From Pseudoflavonifractor sp. An85 (GTDB lineage Bacteria; Bacillota; Clostridia; Oscillospirales; Oscillospiraceae), in contig NZ_NFHE01000004.1 of the NCBI RefSeq assembly GCF_002161235.1, forward strand, positions 1 through 64,000: 64,000 nt of DNA, written 5' to 3'. This document shows positions 13,877-22,844 of this stretch, one piece after another. The notes beneath the pieces are model-generated. The model saw only the letters and a list, made by a program, of their open reading frames with translations, made no database searches and was not told the DNA's origin. Each line of letters starts with the position of its first letter. The stretch's first letter is position 1. Position numbers and translations under genes: made by a program.

Positions 13877-15343
13877 ATGGATTACAGGAAAACAGCCATG
13901 GGCATTTTAAATGCCATTGGCGGCGCGGAGAATGTGGCCAGTGCGGCCCACTGCGCCACCCGTCTGCGCTTGGTGATTGCAGACGATCAGAAAGTGGACA
14001 AGAAGACCCTGGAGGATGTGGACGGCGTCAAAGGTGTGTTCCAGGCACAGGGCCAGCTCCAGATCATTTTGGGCACCGGAACGGTGAACAAGGTGTATGC
14101 AGAATTCATTGCCCTGTCCGGCACCGCTGCGGTGAGCAAGGACGAGGCAAAGGAGCAGGGGGCCAAGAAGGGAAACTGGTTCCAGCGGGCCATTAAGACC
14201 CTGGGTGACATCTTTGTACCCATCATTCCCGCCATTGTGGCCTCCGGCTTCCTGATGGGCATCATGGAGTCGCTGAAGTTCATGACCAACAACGGGTTCC
14301 TGGATCTGAACACCAGCAGCTCTCTGTTTGTGTTTGCCGACCTGTTTTCCAACGTGGCATACACCTTCCTGCCCATTCTCATTGCATTCTCCGCAGCCAA
14401 GGTCTTTGGCGGAAACCCCTTCCTGGGTGCGGTCATCGGCATGATTATGCTCCACCCCAACCTGCAAAACGCCTGGACAGTGGCCACCGAAGGCGTGCAG
14501 ACCTATCAGGAAGTGTTCTTTGGCCTGTACAAGGTGCCCCTGGTGGGCTATCAGGGCCACGTGATCCCCGTGATTATCTCCGTGTGGCTGATGTGCACCA
14601 TTGAAAAGAAGCTGCACAAGGTCGTACCTCCCATGTTCGACCTCTTTGTGACCCCTCTGGTGTCTGTGTTTGTCACCGGATATCTGACCCTGGCTGCCAT
14701 CGGCCCTGTGTTTACCACCGTAGAGAACTTCGTCATCAACGGCGTGCAGTGGCTCATTGCCATTCCCTTTGGCATCGGTTCCTTTGTCATGGGCGGCTTG
14801 TACGCCACCACCGTGGTCTCCGGTATCCACCACATGTACACCATCATTGACCTGGGCCAGCTGGGCGCCTACGGTCTGACCTTCTGGCTGCCTCTGGCCT
14901 CGGCTGCCAACGTGGCCCAGGGCGGTGCTGCTCTGGCGGTGGCCCTGAAGACCCGCAACAAGAAGCTCAAGTCCATGGCTCTGCCCGCCTCCCTGTCCGC
15001 CTTTATGGGCATTACCGAGCCTGCTATTTTCGGCGTCAACCTGCGCTTTGTCCGGCCCTTTATTGCCGGCTCCATTGGCGGTGCTTGCGGCGCGCTGTAT
15101 GCCTCCATTGTGGGGCTGGGTGCCACCGGCACCGGCGTCACCGGCATCTTCGGCGTGCTGCTCCATCTGCACCGCCCCGTTCAATATCTCATTACCATCG
15201 GCATTGCCACTGGTGTGGCCTTCGTCCTGTCTTGGATTTTCGGAGTCCGGGAAGAGGAGCCTGCCGCCCAACCTGACCAGGTTGTGGAACAGGCTCCCGC
15301 CTCCGCCCAGCTGGCGGCGGGCCAGGGCGAGGATGCAGTCTAA
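13877..15343 (+). CDS. scrA: PTS sucrose-type transporter, EIIBC
   Basis: 488 residues. The EIIB domain (1-90) has the phosphorylation cysteine C26 in AAHCATRLRL. The EIIC domain (about 105-455) has some ten hydrophobic segments and carries the family's GITEPAIFGV stretch. It imports a disaccharide and phosphorylates it, here probably sucrose to sucrose-6-phosphate. No EIIA domain is fused; the C-terminus is a short Ala/Gln/Glu-rich tail, so EIIA must come from another gene. The regulator lies upstream and the sucrose-6-phosphate hydrolase downstream. Trehalose is the main alternative substrate, made unlikely by the neighbouring GH32 gene. Confidence 0.9.
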   Translation: MDYRKTAMGILNAIGGAENVASAAHCATRLRLVIADDQKVDKKTLEDVDGVKGVFQAQGQLQIILGTGTVNKVYAEFIALSGTAAVSKDEAKEQGAKKGNWFQRAIKTLGDIFVPIIPAIVASGFLMGIMESLKFMTNNGFLDLNTSSSLFVFADLFSNVAYTFLPILIAFSAAKVFGGNPFLGAVIGMIMLHPNLQNAWTVATEGVQTYQEVFFGLYKVPLVGYQGHVIPVIISVWLMCTIEKKLHKVVPPMFDLFVTPLVSVFVTGYLTLAAIGPVFTTVENFVINGVQWLIAIPFGIGSFVMGGLYATTVVSGIHHMYTIIDLGQLGAYGLTFWLPLASAANVAQGGAALAVALKTRNKKLKSMALPASLSAFMGITEPAIFGVNLRFVRPFIAGSIGGACGALYASIVGLGATGTGVTGIFGVLLHLHRPVQYLITIGIATGVAFVLSWIFGVREEEPAAQPDQVVEQAPASAQLAAGQGEDAV

Positions 15344-15355
15344 GCCCTCCCTCAT

Positions 15356-15397
15356 CCAGGCGCCTCTGGGGAGCCCCCCGGGGGCGCCTGGGTTTTC
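15356..15397 (+). terminator. Hairpin between scrA and scrB
   Basis: CCAGGCGCC at 15356-15364 pairs with 15383-15391, with an inner GGGG/CCCC stem and a TTTT tail. In mid-operon it may act as a partial terminator or an mRNA-stabilising structure. Confidence 0.55.
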
Positions 15398-15440
15398 CAA
15401 CACAACCAAGATACGAGAAAACGAGGAGGACTACAATACC

Positions 15441-16844
15441 ATGAGTAATGCATTGCAACGAGATCTGGAGCGGCTGGTGACACGGGTGGAGCGGGAAGAC
15501 GGTCCCCGGGCGGCCGCAGATCCCTTTCGACAGAAGTTCCATCTGATGCCTCCGGTGGGTTGGCTCAATGACCCCAACGGTCTGTGCCGGTGTGGGGATT
15601 GGTACCATGTGTTTTATCAGTACGGACCTTTTGATGTCACCGGTGGCGTGAAGCACTGGGGCCACTATCGCAGTCGGGATCTGATCCACTGGGAGGCCCT
15701 GCCCGTCATGCTCTACCCGGACCAGCCCTGGGACATCCATGGGGTGTACTCCGGCTCCGCCCTGGTGGAGGATGGGGTGATGTATCTCTACTACACCGGC
15801 AACGTCAAGCACGCCGGAGATTACGACTACATCAAGGCCGGGCGGGGCCACAACACCGCTCTGGCCGTCTCCAAAGACGGGGTGACGGTGCAGTCCAACA
15901 CCTTGCTGATGGAGAACAAGGGCTATCCCAGCAATTTGACCTGTCACGTCCGAGACCCCAAGGTGTGGGCCCAGGACGGGAAGTATTATATGGTGCAGGG
16001 TGCCCGCACCCTGGACGATAACGGCCAGCTTCTGGTGTTTGAGTCCACGGACAAGTACCACTGGACCTTCCTCCAGGCTCTGAAAACGCCCCAGCACTTT
16101 GGCTACATGTGGGAGTGCCCCGACCTGTTCTGCCTGGATGGGCAGTGGTTTTTGGTGTGCTCTCCCCAGGGCGTGCCCCATGAGGAGACCAAGTTCCAAA
16201 ACGTGTACTCCTGTGGCTATTTCCCCCTCCACGGGGACTTCCGGGGGGAGTATTCTCTGGGTGAGTTTGTGGAGCTGGACGTGGGCTTTGACTTCTACGC
16301 CCCCCAGACCTTCCAGGATGAGGAACGCCGGGTGGTAATCGGCTGGATGGGCATGCCCGATGCCGACTACACCAATCCCACCACGGAAAGCGGCTGGCAG
16401 CACTGCCTCACCGTGCCCTGTGAGCTGCGGCGGAAGGGGGAGCGGCTGGTGCGTGTGCCTGTGGTGGAGGTGACCGCCCTGCGGGGCGCCGCCATTCCCG
16501 CCCAGGAGGCCCAGGTCTTTGACCTGGAGGCCATGACAGAGCCCAGTGGCCGGATGGTGTTCCGGGACGCCGCGGTGCTGGAGTGGCAACCGGGGCAGGT
16601 GACCCTCTCCTTCTTGCAGGGAGGGGCTGGACGCACGGTGCGACGTGTGGCCCTGGACCAGCTGCACACCCTGCGCATTTTGGGAGACAGCTCCAGCCTG
16701 GAAATTTTCCTCAACGACGGCCAGCAGGTGCTCTCCACCCGCTACTATCCTCAGCCGGAGGCCCGGGGCATTGCCATCACCGGGGCTCAGACCCGGGTGT
16801 GGGAGATGGGCGCCATGCAGGTGACCCAGGGGGAGAACGTGTAA
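15441..16844 (+). CDS. scrB: Sucrose-6-phosphate hydrolase (GH32)
   Basis: 467 residues, cytoplasmic. The GH32 hallmarks are present: WLNDPNG with nucleophile D44, RDP with D172, and the EC motif with acid/base E225. A C-terminal beta-sandwich follows. It splits sucrose-6-phosphate into glucose-6-phosphate and fructose. The ATG at 15441 follows GAGGAGGA by about 10 bp; the frame is open far upstream but overlaps scrA there. The gene lies 97 bp after scrA behind a hairpin. No signal peptide is seen, which fits a PTS-coupled rather than an extracellular invertase. Confidence 0.93.
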   Translation: MSNALQRDLERLVTRVEREDGPRAAADPFRQKFHLMPPVGWLNDPNGLCRCGDWYHVFYQYGPFDVTGGVKHWGHYRSRDLIHWEALPVMLYPDQPWDIHGVYSGSALVEDGVMYLYYTGNVKHAGDYDYIKAGRGHNTALAVSKDGVTVQSNTLLMENKGYPSNLTCHVRDPKVWAQDGKYYMVQGARTLDDNGQLLVFESTDKYHWTFLQALKTPQHFGYMWECPDLFCLDGQWFLVCSPQGVPHEETKFQNVYSCGYFPLHGDFRGEYSLGEFVELDVGFDFYAPQTFQDEERRVVIGWMGMPDADYTNPTTESGWQHCLTVPCELRRKGERLVRVPVVEVTALRGAAIPAQEAQVFDLEAMTEPSGRMVFRDAAVLEWQPGQVTLSFLQGGAGRTVRRVALDQLHTLRILGDSSSLEIFLNDGQQVLSTRYYPQPEARGIAITGAQTRVWEMGAMQVTQGENV

Positions 16845-16857
16845 AGAGAATAAGACC

Positions 16858-16895
16858 AAGCGGATGCGTCCTGGGAATGGGGCGCATCCGCTTTT
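16858..16895 (+). terminator. Terminator of the sucrose operon
   Basis: 11-bp stem (16858-16868 and 16883-16893) with a T run, 13 bp after the scrB stop. Confidence 0.85.
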
Positions 16896-16972
16896 GTGCG
16901 CCGTTTGGCCGCCGTGGCAGGAAGGTGCAGGGCTGGGAGAGAAAAACCGGGGATTCTGTGGGAAATCACCAC

Positions 16973-17001
16973 TTGTTTTTCGGGAAGGAATGACATATAA
17001 T
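16973..17001 (+). promoter_or_regulatory. Promoter of murI-ywiB-argS
   Basis: -35 TTGTTT (16973-16978), 17-bp spacer, perfect -10 TATAAT (16996-17001), about 43 bp before murI. Confidence 0.75.
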
Positions 17002-17043
17002 ACTATGGTTTCATACTTAAGGAATCAGGGAAGGGGACATCTC

Positions 17044-17859
17044 ATGGACATGCGGCCCATTGGGGTATTTGACTCAGGACTGGGCGGGCTGACCGCGCTG
17101 CGGGAGCTGGCTCGTCTGATGCCCCAGGAGGATCTGGTGTACTTCGGAGACACCGGACGGGTGCCTTATGGCAGCCGATCCAAGGATACCATCATCAAAT
17201 ATGCCCAGCAGGATGTGGCCTTTCTCAGCACATTCCAGCCCAAGGCCATTGTGATCGCCTGCGGCACCGTGTCCACCACGGCGCTGGACACCTTGCGAGC
17301 GCAGTACGGCGTGCCTCTGTTCGGGGTGGTGGAGCCGGCGGCCCGCGCCGCGGCCCAGCGCACGAAAAACGGCAAGGTGGGCCTCATTGGCACCCAGGCC
17401 ACCATCCGGTCCGGTGCCTACGAGCGGGCCCTCAGCGCCTTGCGCCCCTCCGCTCAAATCACCGCCCGGGCCTGTCCGCTCTTTGTGCCTCTGGTGGAGA
17501 ATGGGCGGTTCCGCCCCGGCGACATCGTGGTGGAGACGGTGGTGCGGGAGTACCTGGAGGAGGTCAAAGCCCAGGGGGTGGACACCCTCATGCTGGGCTG
17601 CACCCACTATCCCCTGTTGCGGGAGGTCATTGGGGCGTACATGGGCCCTCAGGTGGAGCTGGTGGACGTGGGAAGCGAATGTGCCCGCTGGGTCAACGGC
17701 CAGCTGGCCGCCCAGAATCTGCTGGCCCCTGCAGAGCGCAAGGGAAGCCACCGCTATTTTGTCAGCGACAGCACCGGGGACTTTGCCGCCCTGGCCTCCA
17801 TGTTCCTGGGGGAGGACGTCACCGGAGACGTGGAGCAAATTGACATTACTGTGTACTAA
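17044..17859 (+). CDS. murI: Glutamate racemase
   Basis: 271 residues. It interconverts L- and D-glutamate for peptidoglycan precursors. The N-terminal IGVFDSGLGGLTALREL motif and the two catalytic cysteine regions are present: IACGTVS with C73 and GCTHYPLL with C186. The first differs from the common ACNTAS form: Asn and Ala are Gly and Val here, while the Cys and Thr are kept. The ATG at 17044 follows AGGGG; a second in-frame ATG two codons on is possible. First gene of a three-gene operon, 16 bp before the next. Confidence 0.93.
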   Translation: MDMRPIGVFDSGLGGLTALRELARLMPQEDLVYFGDTGRVPYGSRSKDTIIKYAQQDVAFLSTFQPKAIVIACGTVSTTALDTLRAQYGVPLFGVVEPAARAAAQRTKNGKVGLIGTQATIRSGAYERALSALRPSAQITARACPLFVPLVENGRFRPGDIVVETVVREYLEEVKAQGVDTLMLGCTHYPLLREVIGAYMGPQVELVDVGSECARWVNGQLAAQNLLAPAERKGSHRYFVSDSTGDFAALASMFLGEDVTGDVEQIDITVY

Positions 17860-17875
17860 AGGCAGGGAGGATTCC

Positions 17876-18316
17876 ATGACAGACAATGTGATTATATCCA
17901 TCAAGGGCAAGCAGTTGTATGCGGAAAGCGGCCCTGACGAGATGGAACTGGTCACCGCCGGAGTGCTCCGCCGAGAGGGGGAGGGCCGCTACACCATCTC
18001 CTACCAGGAAAGTGAGCTCACCGGACTGGAGGGCACCACCACCGTGGTGCAGGTGGATGGCGGGCGTGTGACCCTGCTGCGAGAGGGCAGCATCAACTCC
18101 CAAATGGTATTTGAAGAGGGGGAACGGCACCTGTCCATGTACGAGACCCCCTATGGTTCTTTGTCCATCGGGATCGTCACCCGGCGCATGCGCTCCACTT
18201 TGGGCGAGGCCGGGGGAGACCTGGAGATCGACTACGCCATTGAGATCGACCATCTGGTGGCAGGACAGAATATGTTCCGTATGAATGTAAAAAAGGACCC
18301 GGCCATCACCCAGTGA
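17876..18316 (+). CDS. DUF1934 (YwiB-like) beta-barrel protein
   Basis: 146 residues, no signal peptide and no catalytic motif visible. The sequence matches the pattern of DUF1934/YwiB proteins: small lipocalin-like beta barrels with regularly spaced glycines and SYQESELTGLEGTTT in the first half. In Bacillus the ywiB gene also precedes argS. The biochemical role is unknown to me. The gene has a good site (GGGAGG) and lies 33 bp before argS. Confidence 0.8.
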   Translation: MTDNVIISIKGKQLYAESGPDEMELVTAGVLRREGEGRYTISYQESELTGLEGTTTVVQVDGGRVTLLREGSINSQMVFEEGERHLSMYETPYGSLSIGIVTRRMRSTLGEAGGDLEIDYAIEIDHLVAGQNMFRMNVKKDPAITQ

Positions 18317-18349
18317 GGGCAGGGCAGGAAGATAAAGGAGCGAATGAAG

Positions 18350-20098
18350 ATGGCCAATTTGATTCAGACCGCCAAGGACCAGGTGGCGGAATTGACCCAG
18401 CGGGCCTATGAAAAGGCCGCCGCCCAGGGATTGCTGCCCCAGGGTGAGACCATCCGCGGCACCGTGGAGGTGCCCAAGGACAGCCGCAACGGAGACTTTG
18501 CCTCCTCCTTTGCCATGGCTGGCGCCAAGGCGTTGAAGATGGCCCCCCGCGCCATTGCCCAGATCATTCTGGACAACATGGACCTGGAGGGCACTCTGTT
18601 CCAGCGGGCCGAAATTGCCGGCCCCGGCTTTTTGAACTTTTTCTACTCCCCCAACTGGTACCAGCAGGTACTGGCTGCGGTGGAGGCTGACCCCGCCGGA
18701 TACGGCTCCAGCGACGTGGGCCACGGTCAGAAGGTGATGGTGGAGTTCGTCTCCGCCAACCCCACCGGCCCCATGCACATGGGCAATGCCCGTGGCGGCG
18801 TGCTGGGCGACACCCTGGCCAACGTGCTCTCTCGGGTGGGCTACAACACCTGGAAGGAGTTCTACGTCAACGACGCTGGCAACCAGGTGCACAAGTTTGC
18901 CCAGTCCATCCACGCCCGCTACATGCAGATTCTGCTGGGTGAGGACGGCTTCGAGTTCCCCGAGAACGGCTACCAGGGCGAGGACATCAAGGAGTTGGCC
19001 CAGGCCTTCTATGAAGTGCACGGGGACAGCTACAAGGACGCTCCCGAGGAGAAGTGGCTGGAGGACATGAGCGCCTTCGGTCTGGAGCGCAACATCCCCA
19101 AGATGGAGGCGGACCTGAAGAAGTACGGCATTGAGTACGACCAGTGGTTCCTGGAGTCCGAGCTGCACAATTCCGGTTACGTGGCCGAGACCGTGGACAT
19201 GCTGGCCCAGAAGGGCTGGACCTACGAGAAGGACGGCGCTTTGTGGCTGGACACCACCGCCCTTTTGAAGGCCAAGTACATGCGGGAGGGCAAGACCCAG
19301 GAGCAGGTGGACAAGCTGGATTTGAAGGACGACGTGCTGCGTCGTGCCAACGGCTTCTACACCTACTTTGCCGCTGACATTGCCTATCACCGCAACAAGT
19401 TTGAAAAGCGCGGCTTTGATAAGGTCATCAACGTCTGGGGCGCTGACCACCACGGCCACGTGGCCCGTCTCCAGGCTGCTCTGGACGGCCTGGACCTGGA
19501 CGGCTCCAACCGTCTGGTCATCGTGCTCATGCAGCTGGTGAACCTGCTCCAGGACGGCAAGCCCGTGCGTATGTCTAAGCGCACCGGCAAGGCCATCGCC
19601 CTCCACGATCTGCTGGACGAGATCAGCGTGGATGCTGCCCGCTACTACTTCAACAACCGGGCTTCCACCAGCCCCCTGGACTTCGATCTGGATCTGGCTG
19701 TGCGTCAGGACTCCGACAACCCCGTCTACTACGTCCAGTACGCCCACGCCCGCATCTGCTCCCTCATTGCCAATCTGGCCGCCGAGGGGGTCCAGGTGCC
19801 CGCCTGTGACCAGGTGGACCCCACCGTGTTTGCCAGCGAAGAGGAGCGGGACCTCATTAAGAATCTGGCCCAGTTCCCCAACGAGATTGCTCTGGCGGCT
19901 CAGCACTACGATCCCAGCCGCATCAACCGCTATCTCACCGCTCTGGCCGGAGATTTCCACCGCTTCTACAACGCCTGCCGCATCAAGGGCGAGCAGCCCC
20001 AGGTGCAGCTGGCCCGGTTGAAGCTGGCCCACTCTGTGCGCCTGGTGCTGGCCAACGGCTTGGGCCTGTTGGGCGTCACCGCACCGGAAAAAATGTAA
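18350..20098 (+). CDS. argS: Arginyl-tRNA synthetase
   Basis: 582 residues, class I synthetase. An N-terminal additional domain is followed by the Rossmann catalytic core. The HIGH motif appears as HMGN at 143-146 and KMSKS as MSKR at 408-411, both normal for ArgRS, and a C-terminal anticodon-binding domain follows. It charges tRNA-Arg in the cytoplasm. Two ATGs are possible: the one at 18350 has a 9-bp gap from GGAG, while the one at 18344 is only 3 bp away, so I chose 18350. Last gene of the operon. Confidence 0.97.
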   Translation: MANLIQTAKDQVAELTQRAYEKAAAQGLLPQGETIRGTVEVPKDSRNGDFASSFAMAGAKALKMAPRAIAQIILDNMDLEGTLFQRAEIAGPGFLNFFYSPNWYQQVLAAVEADPAGYGSSDVGHGQKVMVEFVSANPTGPMHMGNARGGVLGDTLANVLSRVGYNTWKEFYVNDAGNQVHKFAQSIHARYMQILLGEDGFEFPENGYQGEDIKELAQAFYEVHGDSYKDAPEEKWLEDMSAFGLERNIPKMEADLKKYGIEYDQWFLESELHNSGYVAETVDMLAQKGWTYEKDGALWLDTTALLKAKYMREGKTQEQVDKLDLKDDVLRRANGFYTYFAADIAYHRNKFEKRGFDKVINVWGADHHGHVARLQAALDGLDLDGSNRLVIVLMQLVNLLQDGKPVRMSKRTGKAIALHDLLDEISVDAARYYFNNRASTSPLDFDLDLAVRQDSDNPVYYVQYAHARICSLIANLAAEGVQVPACDQVDPTVFASEEERDLIKNLAQFPNEIALAAQHYDPSRINRYLTALAGDFHRFYNACRIKGEQPQVQLARLKLAHSVRLVLANGLGLLGVTAPEKM

Positions 20099-20104
20099 TC
20101 TCCC

Positions 20105-20142
20105 ATCCGCCCCCCGAGCTTGCAGGAGGGGGGCGGATTTTT
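20105..20142 (+). terminator. Terminator after argS
   Basis: 11-bp GC-rich stem (20105-20115 and 20128-20138) with a T run, directly after the argS stop. Confidence 0.85.
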
Positions 20143-20248
20143 GCGGGGAGAACATGGCAGAGTGCACAATATATGGGATATTCTTTCGTAGAGTTTTAAT
20201 AGACTGTGGAGAACTTCTAAAGAATCTATTAAGAAATGGAAGAACCCC

Positions 20249-20277
20249 TTGCAAGTTGCGCGGAAAGGGAATAAAGT
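20249..20277 (+). promoter_or_regulatory. Possible promoter of the glycosyltransferase gene
   Basis: -35 TTGCAA (20249-20254), 17-bp spacer, -10-like TAAAGT (20272-20277). The -10 is weak. The leader to the start codon is about 80 bp. Confidence 0.45.
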
Positions 20278-20363
20278 AGTACAACCAATCGGTGTGGAGC
20301 CCGATGGGTTGGAGATAAAAGAATGAATGAAAAAGAACGAAGTAAGGATATGAGGTGTCAAAT

Positions 20364-21653
20364 ATGTTGATGATGCTACAGAGATTCTGCGGCGTACTCA
20401 CTCTGATGTTGGCGGTCTTGTATGTATACCAGGCGTTTTACGTCGTTGTGGGGCTGTTGCGCCGCAAGCGGCCCCTGTCCCAGCAGGCTCAGACCCTCCA
20501 CCGATATGCGGTGCTCATCTCCGCCCGCAATGAAGAGGAGGTCATAGGGGAACTGATTGAGAGCCTAAAACATCAGGACTATCCCCGGGAGCTCCTGGAT
20601 ATCTATGTGATTGCTGATAACTGCACCGATGCCACCGCGCAGGCTGCTCGGGATGCCGGCGCCATTGTGTATGAGCGCTTTGACCGGGTGCGCGTGGGCA
20701 AGGGCTATGCCATGGACTGGTTCTTCCACCGGCTCAAGGAGCAGGGGAAGGACGAGTGCTACGACGGCTACTTTGTCTTTGACGCGGACAACATCGTGGA
20801 CCCTGCCTTTGTGCGGGAGATGAACAACGTCTTTGACTCCGGCGACTATGCCGCCATCACTTGTTACCGCAACTCCAAGAACTACGATTCCAACTGGATT
20901 TCTGCAGGATACTCCCTGTGGTTCCTCCGGGAGGCTCGCTTCTTGAACTTCTCCCGTATGCAAATGGGCACCGGCTGCGCCATCTCCGGCACCGGCTTCC
21001 TGGTCTCTGCCCAGGTGGTGCGGGATAATGACGGCTGGCCCTATCACCTGCTCACTGAGGACATCCAGTTCTCCATTGACTGCGCCGTCCAGGGCCGCCG
21101 CATTGGCTACTGCGACAAGGCCGTGGTGTACGATGAGCAGCCCACCACCTTCCAGCAGTCCTGGAATCAGCGTATGCGCTGGTCCAAGGGCTTCTATCAG
21201 GTGGCCGCCCGCTATCTGGGCGCACTGCTGCGCGGCTGCTTTACCCAGAAGAAGGGCCGCTTTACCTGCTACGACATGATGATGACCGTGGCTCCCGGTA
21301 TGCTGCTGACCACCGCCGTGCTGGGCTTCAATGCCATCATTGTTCTTTCCGCCTTCACCGAGCCCCTGCCTCTGGCTGGGGAGCTGGTACAGGATTCCTT
21401 CCTGTTTTTGTTGGATAACCTCTTCAACTTCTACATCTGCATGCTGCTCTATGGCGGCATGACCTTGCTGGTGGAGTGGAAGCAGATTCATGCCCGCCGC
21501 AGCGCCAAGATCCTGTATCTGTTTACCTTCCCCCTGTTTATGCTCACCTACATCCCCATTTCCCTGGCTGCTCTGGTGCGCCGGGTGGAGTGGAAGCCCA
21601 TTCGCCACAACTCTTCGGCCAGCTTGAAGGCCAAGAACGGCTCTTTGACTTAA
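20364..21653 (+). CDS. Membrane glycosyltransferase, family GT2
   Basis: 429 residues. An N-terminal membrane helix (about 5-28) is followed by a GT-A catalytic domain with ARNEE, the DAD metal motif in FVFDADNIVD, TED, and the processive-enzyme signature QRMRW. Three or four membrane helices follow at the C-terminus. This architecture fits cellulose/hyaluronan/poly-N-acetylglucosamine synthase-like enzymes that use a nucleotide sugar and extend or export a chain. The product sugar cannot be told. The gene is alone between its own putative promoter and a strong terminator. ATG at 20364 chosen over GTG at 20355 because GAGG lies 8 bp ahead. Confidence 0.88.
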   Translation: MLMMLQRFCGVLTLMLAVLYVYQAFYVVVGLLRRKRPLSQQAQTLHRYAVLISARNEEEVIGELIESLKHQDYPRELLDIYVIADNCTDATAQAARDAGAIVYERFDRVRVGKGYAMDWFFHRLKEQGKDECYDGYFVFDADNIVDPAFVREMNNVFDSGDYAAITCYRNSKNYDSNWISAGYSLWFLREARFLNFSRMQMGTGCAISGTGFLVSAQVVRDNDGWPYHLLTEDIQFSIDCAVQGRRIGYCDKAVVYDEQPTTFQQSWNQRMRWSKGFYQVAARYLGALLRGCFTQKKGRFTCYDMMMTVAPGMLLTTAVLGFNAIIVLSAFTEPLPLAGELVQDSFLFLLDNLFNFYICMLLYGGMTLLVEWKQIHARRSAKILYLFTFPLFMLTYIPISLAALVRRVEWKPIRHNSSASLKAKNGSLT

Positions 21654-21660
21654 CGTTCAA

Positions 21661-21700
21661 AACAACTCCCTGGGGTGTGAACTCCAGGGAGTTGTTTTTT
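21661..21700 (+). terminator. Terminator after the glycosyltransferase gene
   Basis: Perfect 13-bp stem (21661-21673 and 21684-21696), then TTTT. Confidence 0.9.
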
Positions 21701-22270
21701 GAAAGTGGATGTCGGGGAGAATCTGTCCTTCTCATGTTTCAAGGCATAGGCTTGCCAGCCTGGGTTCACGCTCCGCTGGGGTCCATTTTGAGTGGCCAAA
21801 ATGGACGAAAAGCCACTTAGGGGCCTTGCCCCTAAGGACCCCGCTCGGGTCAGTAGCCCTAGGCTGCTGGAAGAACCCAAACCGGCCCAGGGGTAAGCTG
21901 ATACTCTTATGCCGCTACATCCGCTGCCGCTCGCTGTCCCAGTGTGGAGAGTATTTGCCCCAGAAGCGCAGGGCCTGCCATCGGTAGTGACTGCCAGCCT
22001 ACACCCAATCCAGACGCTGTTGCCAAAGAAGCACTACGGTTCTACACAGGAAGCATGAGCGGCAGCGGCGCAAGGAGGACAGACAATCCTCCTTACCTCA
22101 GCGTCGGTGGGGGATGCTCCAGCGCCATGCAAGGAGACCTCAGGGGGTACCTAGGGGGGAACGCCCTAGGCGATTCTTTCCCCGATTTCTCATCGTGGAG
22201 AAATCGGGCCTAGCGGAGCGTCCACTCTGCAGAGTGGACAGGGTGGAGAGGAAAAAATACACACCGGGGC
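21701..22270. other. Gene-free stretch rich in palindromes
   Basis: About 570 bp with no credible gene on either strand; open frames are short and lack ribosome-binding sites. It holds at least seven inverted repeats: arms 21781-21790/21797-21806; 21816-21824/21828-21836; 21837-21841/21847-21851; 21851-21858/21862-21869 (one G-T pair); 22072-22079/22087-22094; 22150-22156/22164-22170; 22181-22191/22198-22208; and the perfect 20-bp palindrome at 22220-22239. CGCTCCGCT (21769-21777) and its complement (22212-22220) could close the whole. It could be a structured RNA, a cluster of palindromic repeats or a decayed element. Confidence 0.7.
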
Positions 22271-22299
22271 TTGCAATCCCTGGACTGGTATGGTATACT
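22271..22299 (+). promoter_or_regulatory. Promoter of the rimP-nusA-infB operon
   Basis: -35 TTGCAA (22271-22276), 17-bp spacer, -10 TATACT (22294-22299) with an extended TG. About 85 bp before rimP. Confidence 0.85.
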
Positions 22300-22325
22300 G
22301 CTATCGTAAGTAGGGTAGTTTAGGT

Positions 22326-22357
22326 AAGAGTGAGGCATCCGCCTCACTCTTTCTTTT
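22326..22357 (+). terminator. Leader hairpin before rimP
   Basis: Perfect 11-bp stem (22326-22336 and 22341-22351) with a 4-base loop and a T-rich tail, between promoter and start codon. It looks like an intrinsic terminator, so part of the transcripts may end here. Attenuation, possibly by NusA itself, is inference. Confidence 0.7.
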
Positions 22358-22383
22358 CGGACCGAGGAAAGGAGCTGTGAAAA

Positions 22384-22830
22384 ATGGCCAAAGTTACCGA
22401 AGTGGTGGAAAAGCTGGCCCTCCCGGTGGTGGAGCAGGCAGGCTGCACCCTGTGGGATGTGGAGTACGTCAAGGAGGCCGGTGAGTGGTTCTTGCGCCTG
22501 TACATCGACAAAGAGGGCGGTGTGGGCATTGAGGATTGCGAGGCAGTCTCCCGCCCGGTGTCCGACCTGCTGGATGAGGCGGACCCCATCCAGGGGGGCT
22601 ACACCTTTGAGGTATCCTCTGCGGGGCTGGATCGCCCCTTGAAAAAGCCCGAGCACTTTGCCGCTTGCGCCGGACAGCAGGTGGACGTGCGCTTCTATCG
22701 CCCCATGGACGGGCGCAAGGAGTACACCGGTACCCTGGTGGGCTGCGACGGGGACGGCAACGTCACCGTGGATGACAAGACGTTTGAGAAAAAGGACGTG
22801 GCGCAGGTGCGTCTTCACGTCACATTTTAA
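22384..22830 (+). CDS. rimP: Ribosome maturation factor RimP
   Basis: 148 residues, two-domain RimP. The family's DCEAVSRPVSDLLDEADPI and VSSAGLDRPL segments are present. It helps mature the 30S subunit. First gene of the operon, in the usual order before nusA; the start codon follows GAAAGGAG. Fourteen base pairs separate it from nusA. Confidence 0.96.
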   Translation: MAKVTEVVEKLALPVVEQAGCTLWDVEYVKEAGEWFLRLYIDKEGGVGIEDCEAVSRPVSDLLDEADPIQGGYTFEVSSAGLDRPLKKPEHFAACAGQQVDVRFYRPMDGRKEYTGTLVGCDGDGNVTVDDKTFEKKDVAQVRLHVTF

Positions 22831-22844
22831 AGGAGTTCATTGAT

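Noticed and set aside
15048-15440. An N-terminal extension of the GH32 frame back into scrA
   Set aside because: It overlaps scrA in another frame and gives a low-complexity Pro/Ala/Ser sequence; a good start with GAGGAGGA is at 15441.
17846-20401. An 851-codon minus-strand open frame opposite ywiB and argS
   Set aside because: Mirror frame of well-supported genes; low-complexity product and no ribosome-binding site.
21781-22239. Possible RNase P RNA, 6S RNA or SRP RNA in the palindrome cluster
   Set aside because: None of the conserved core sequences of these RNAs could be found on either strand.
21709-22323. Several 60-115-codon frames in the spacer after the glycosyltransferase
   Set aside because: No ribosome-binding sites; compositions look random, and the region is better explained by its palindromes.
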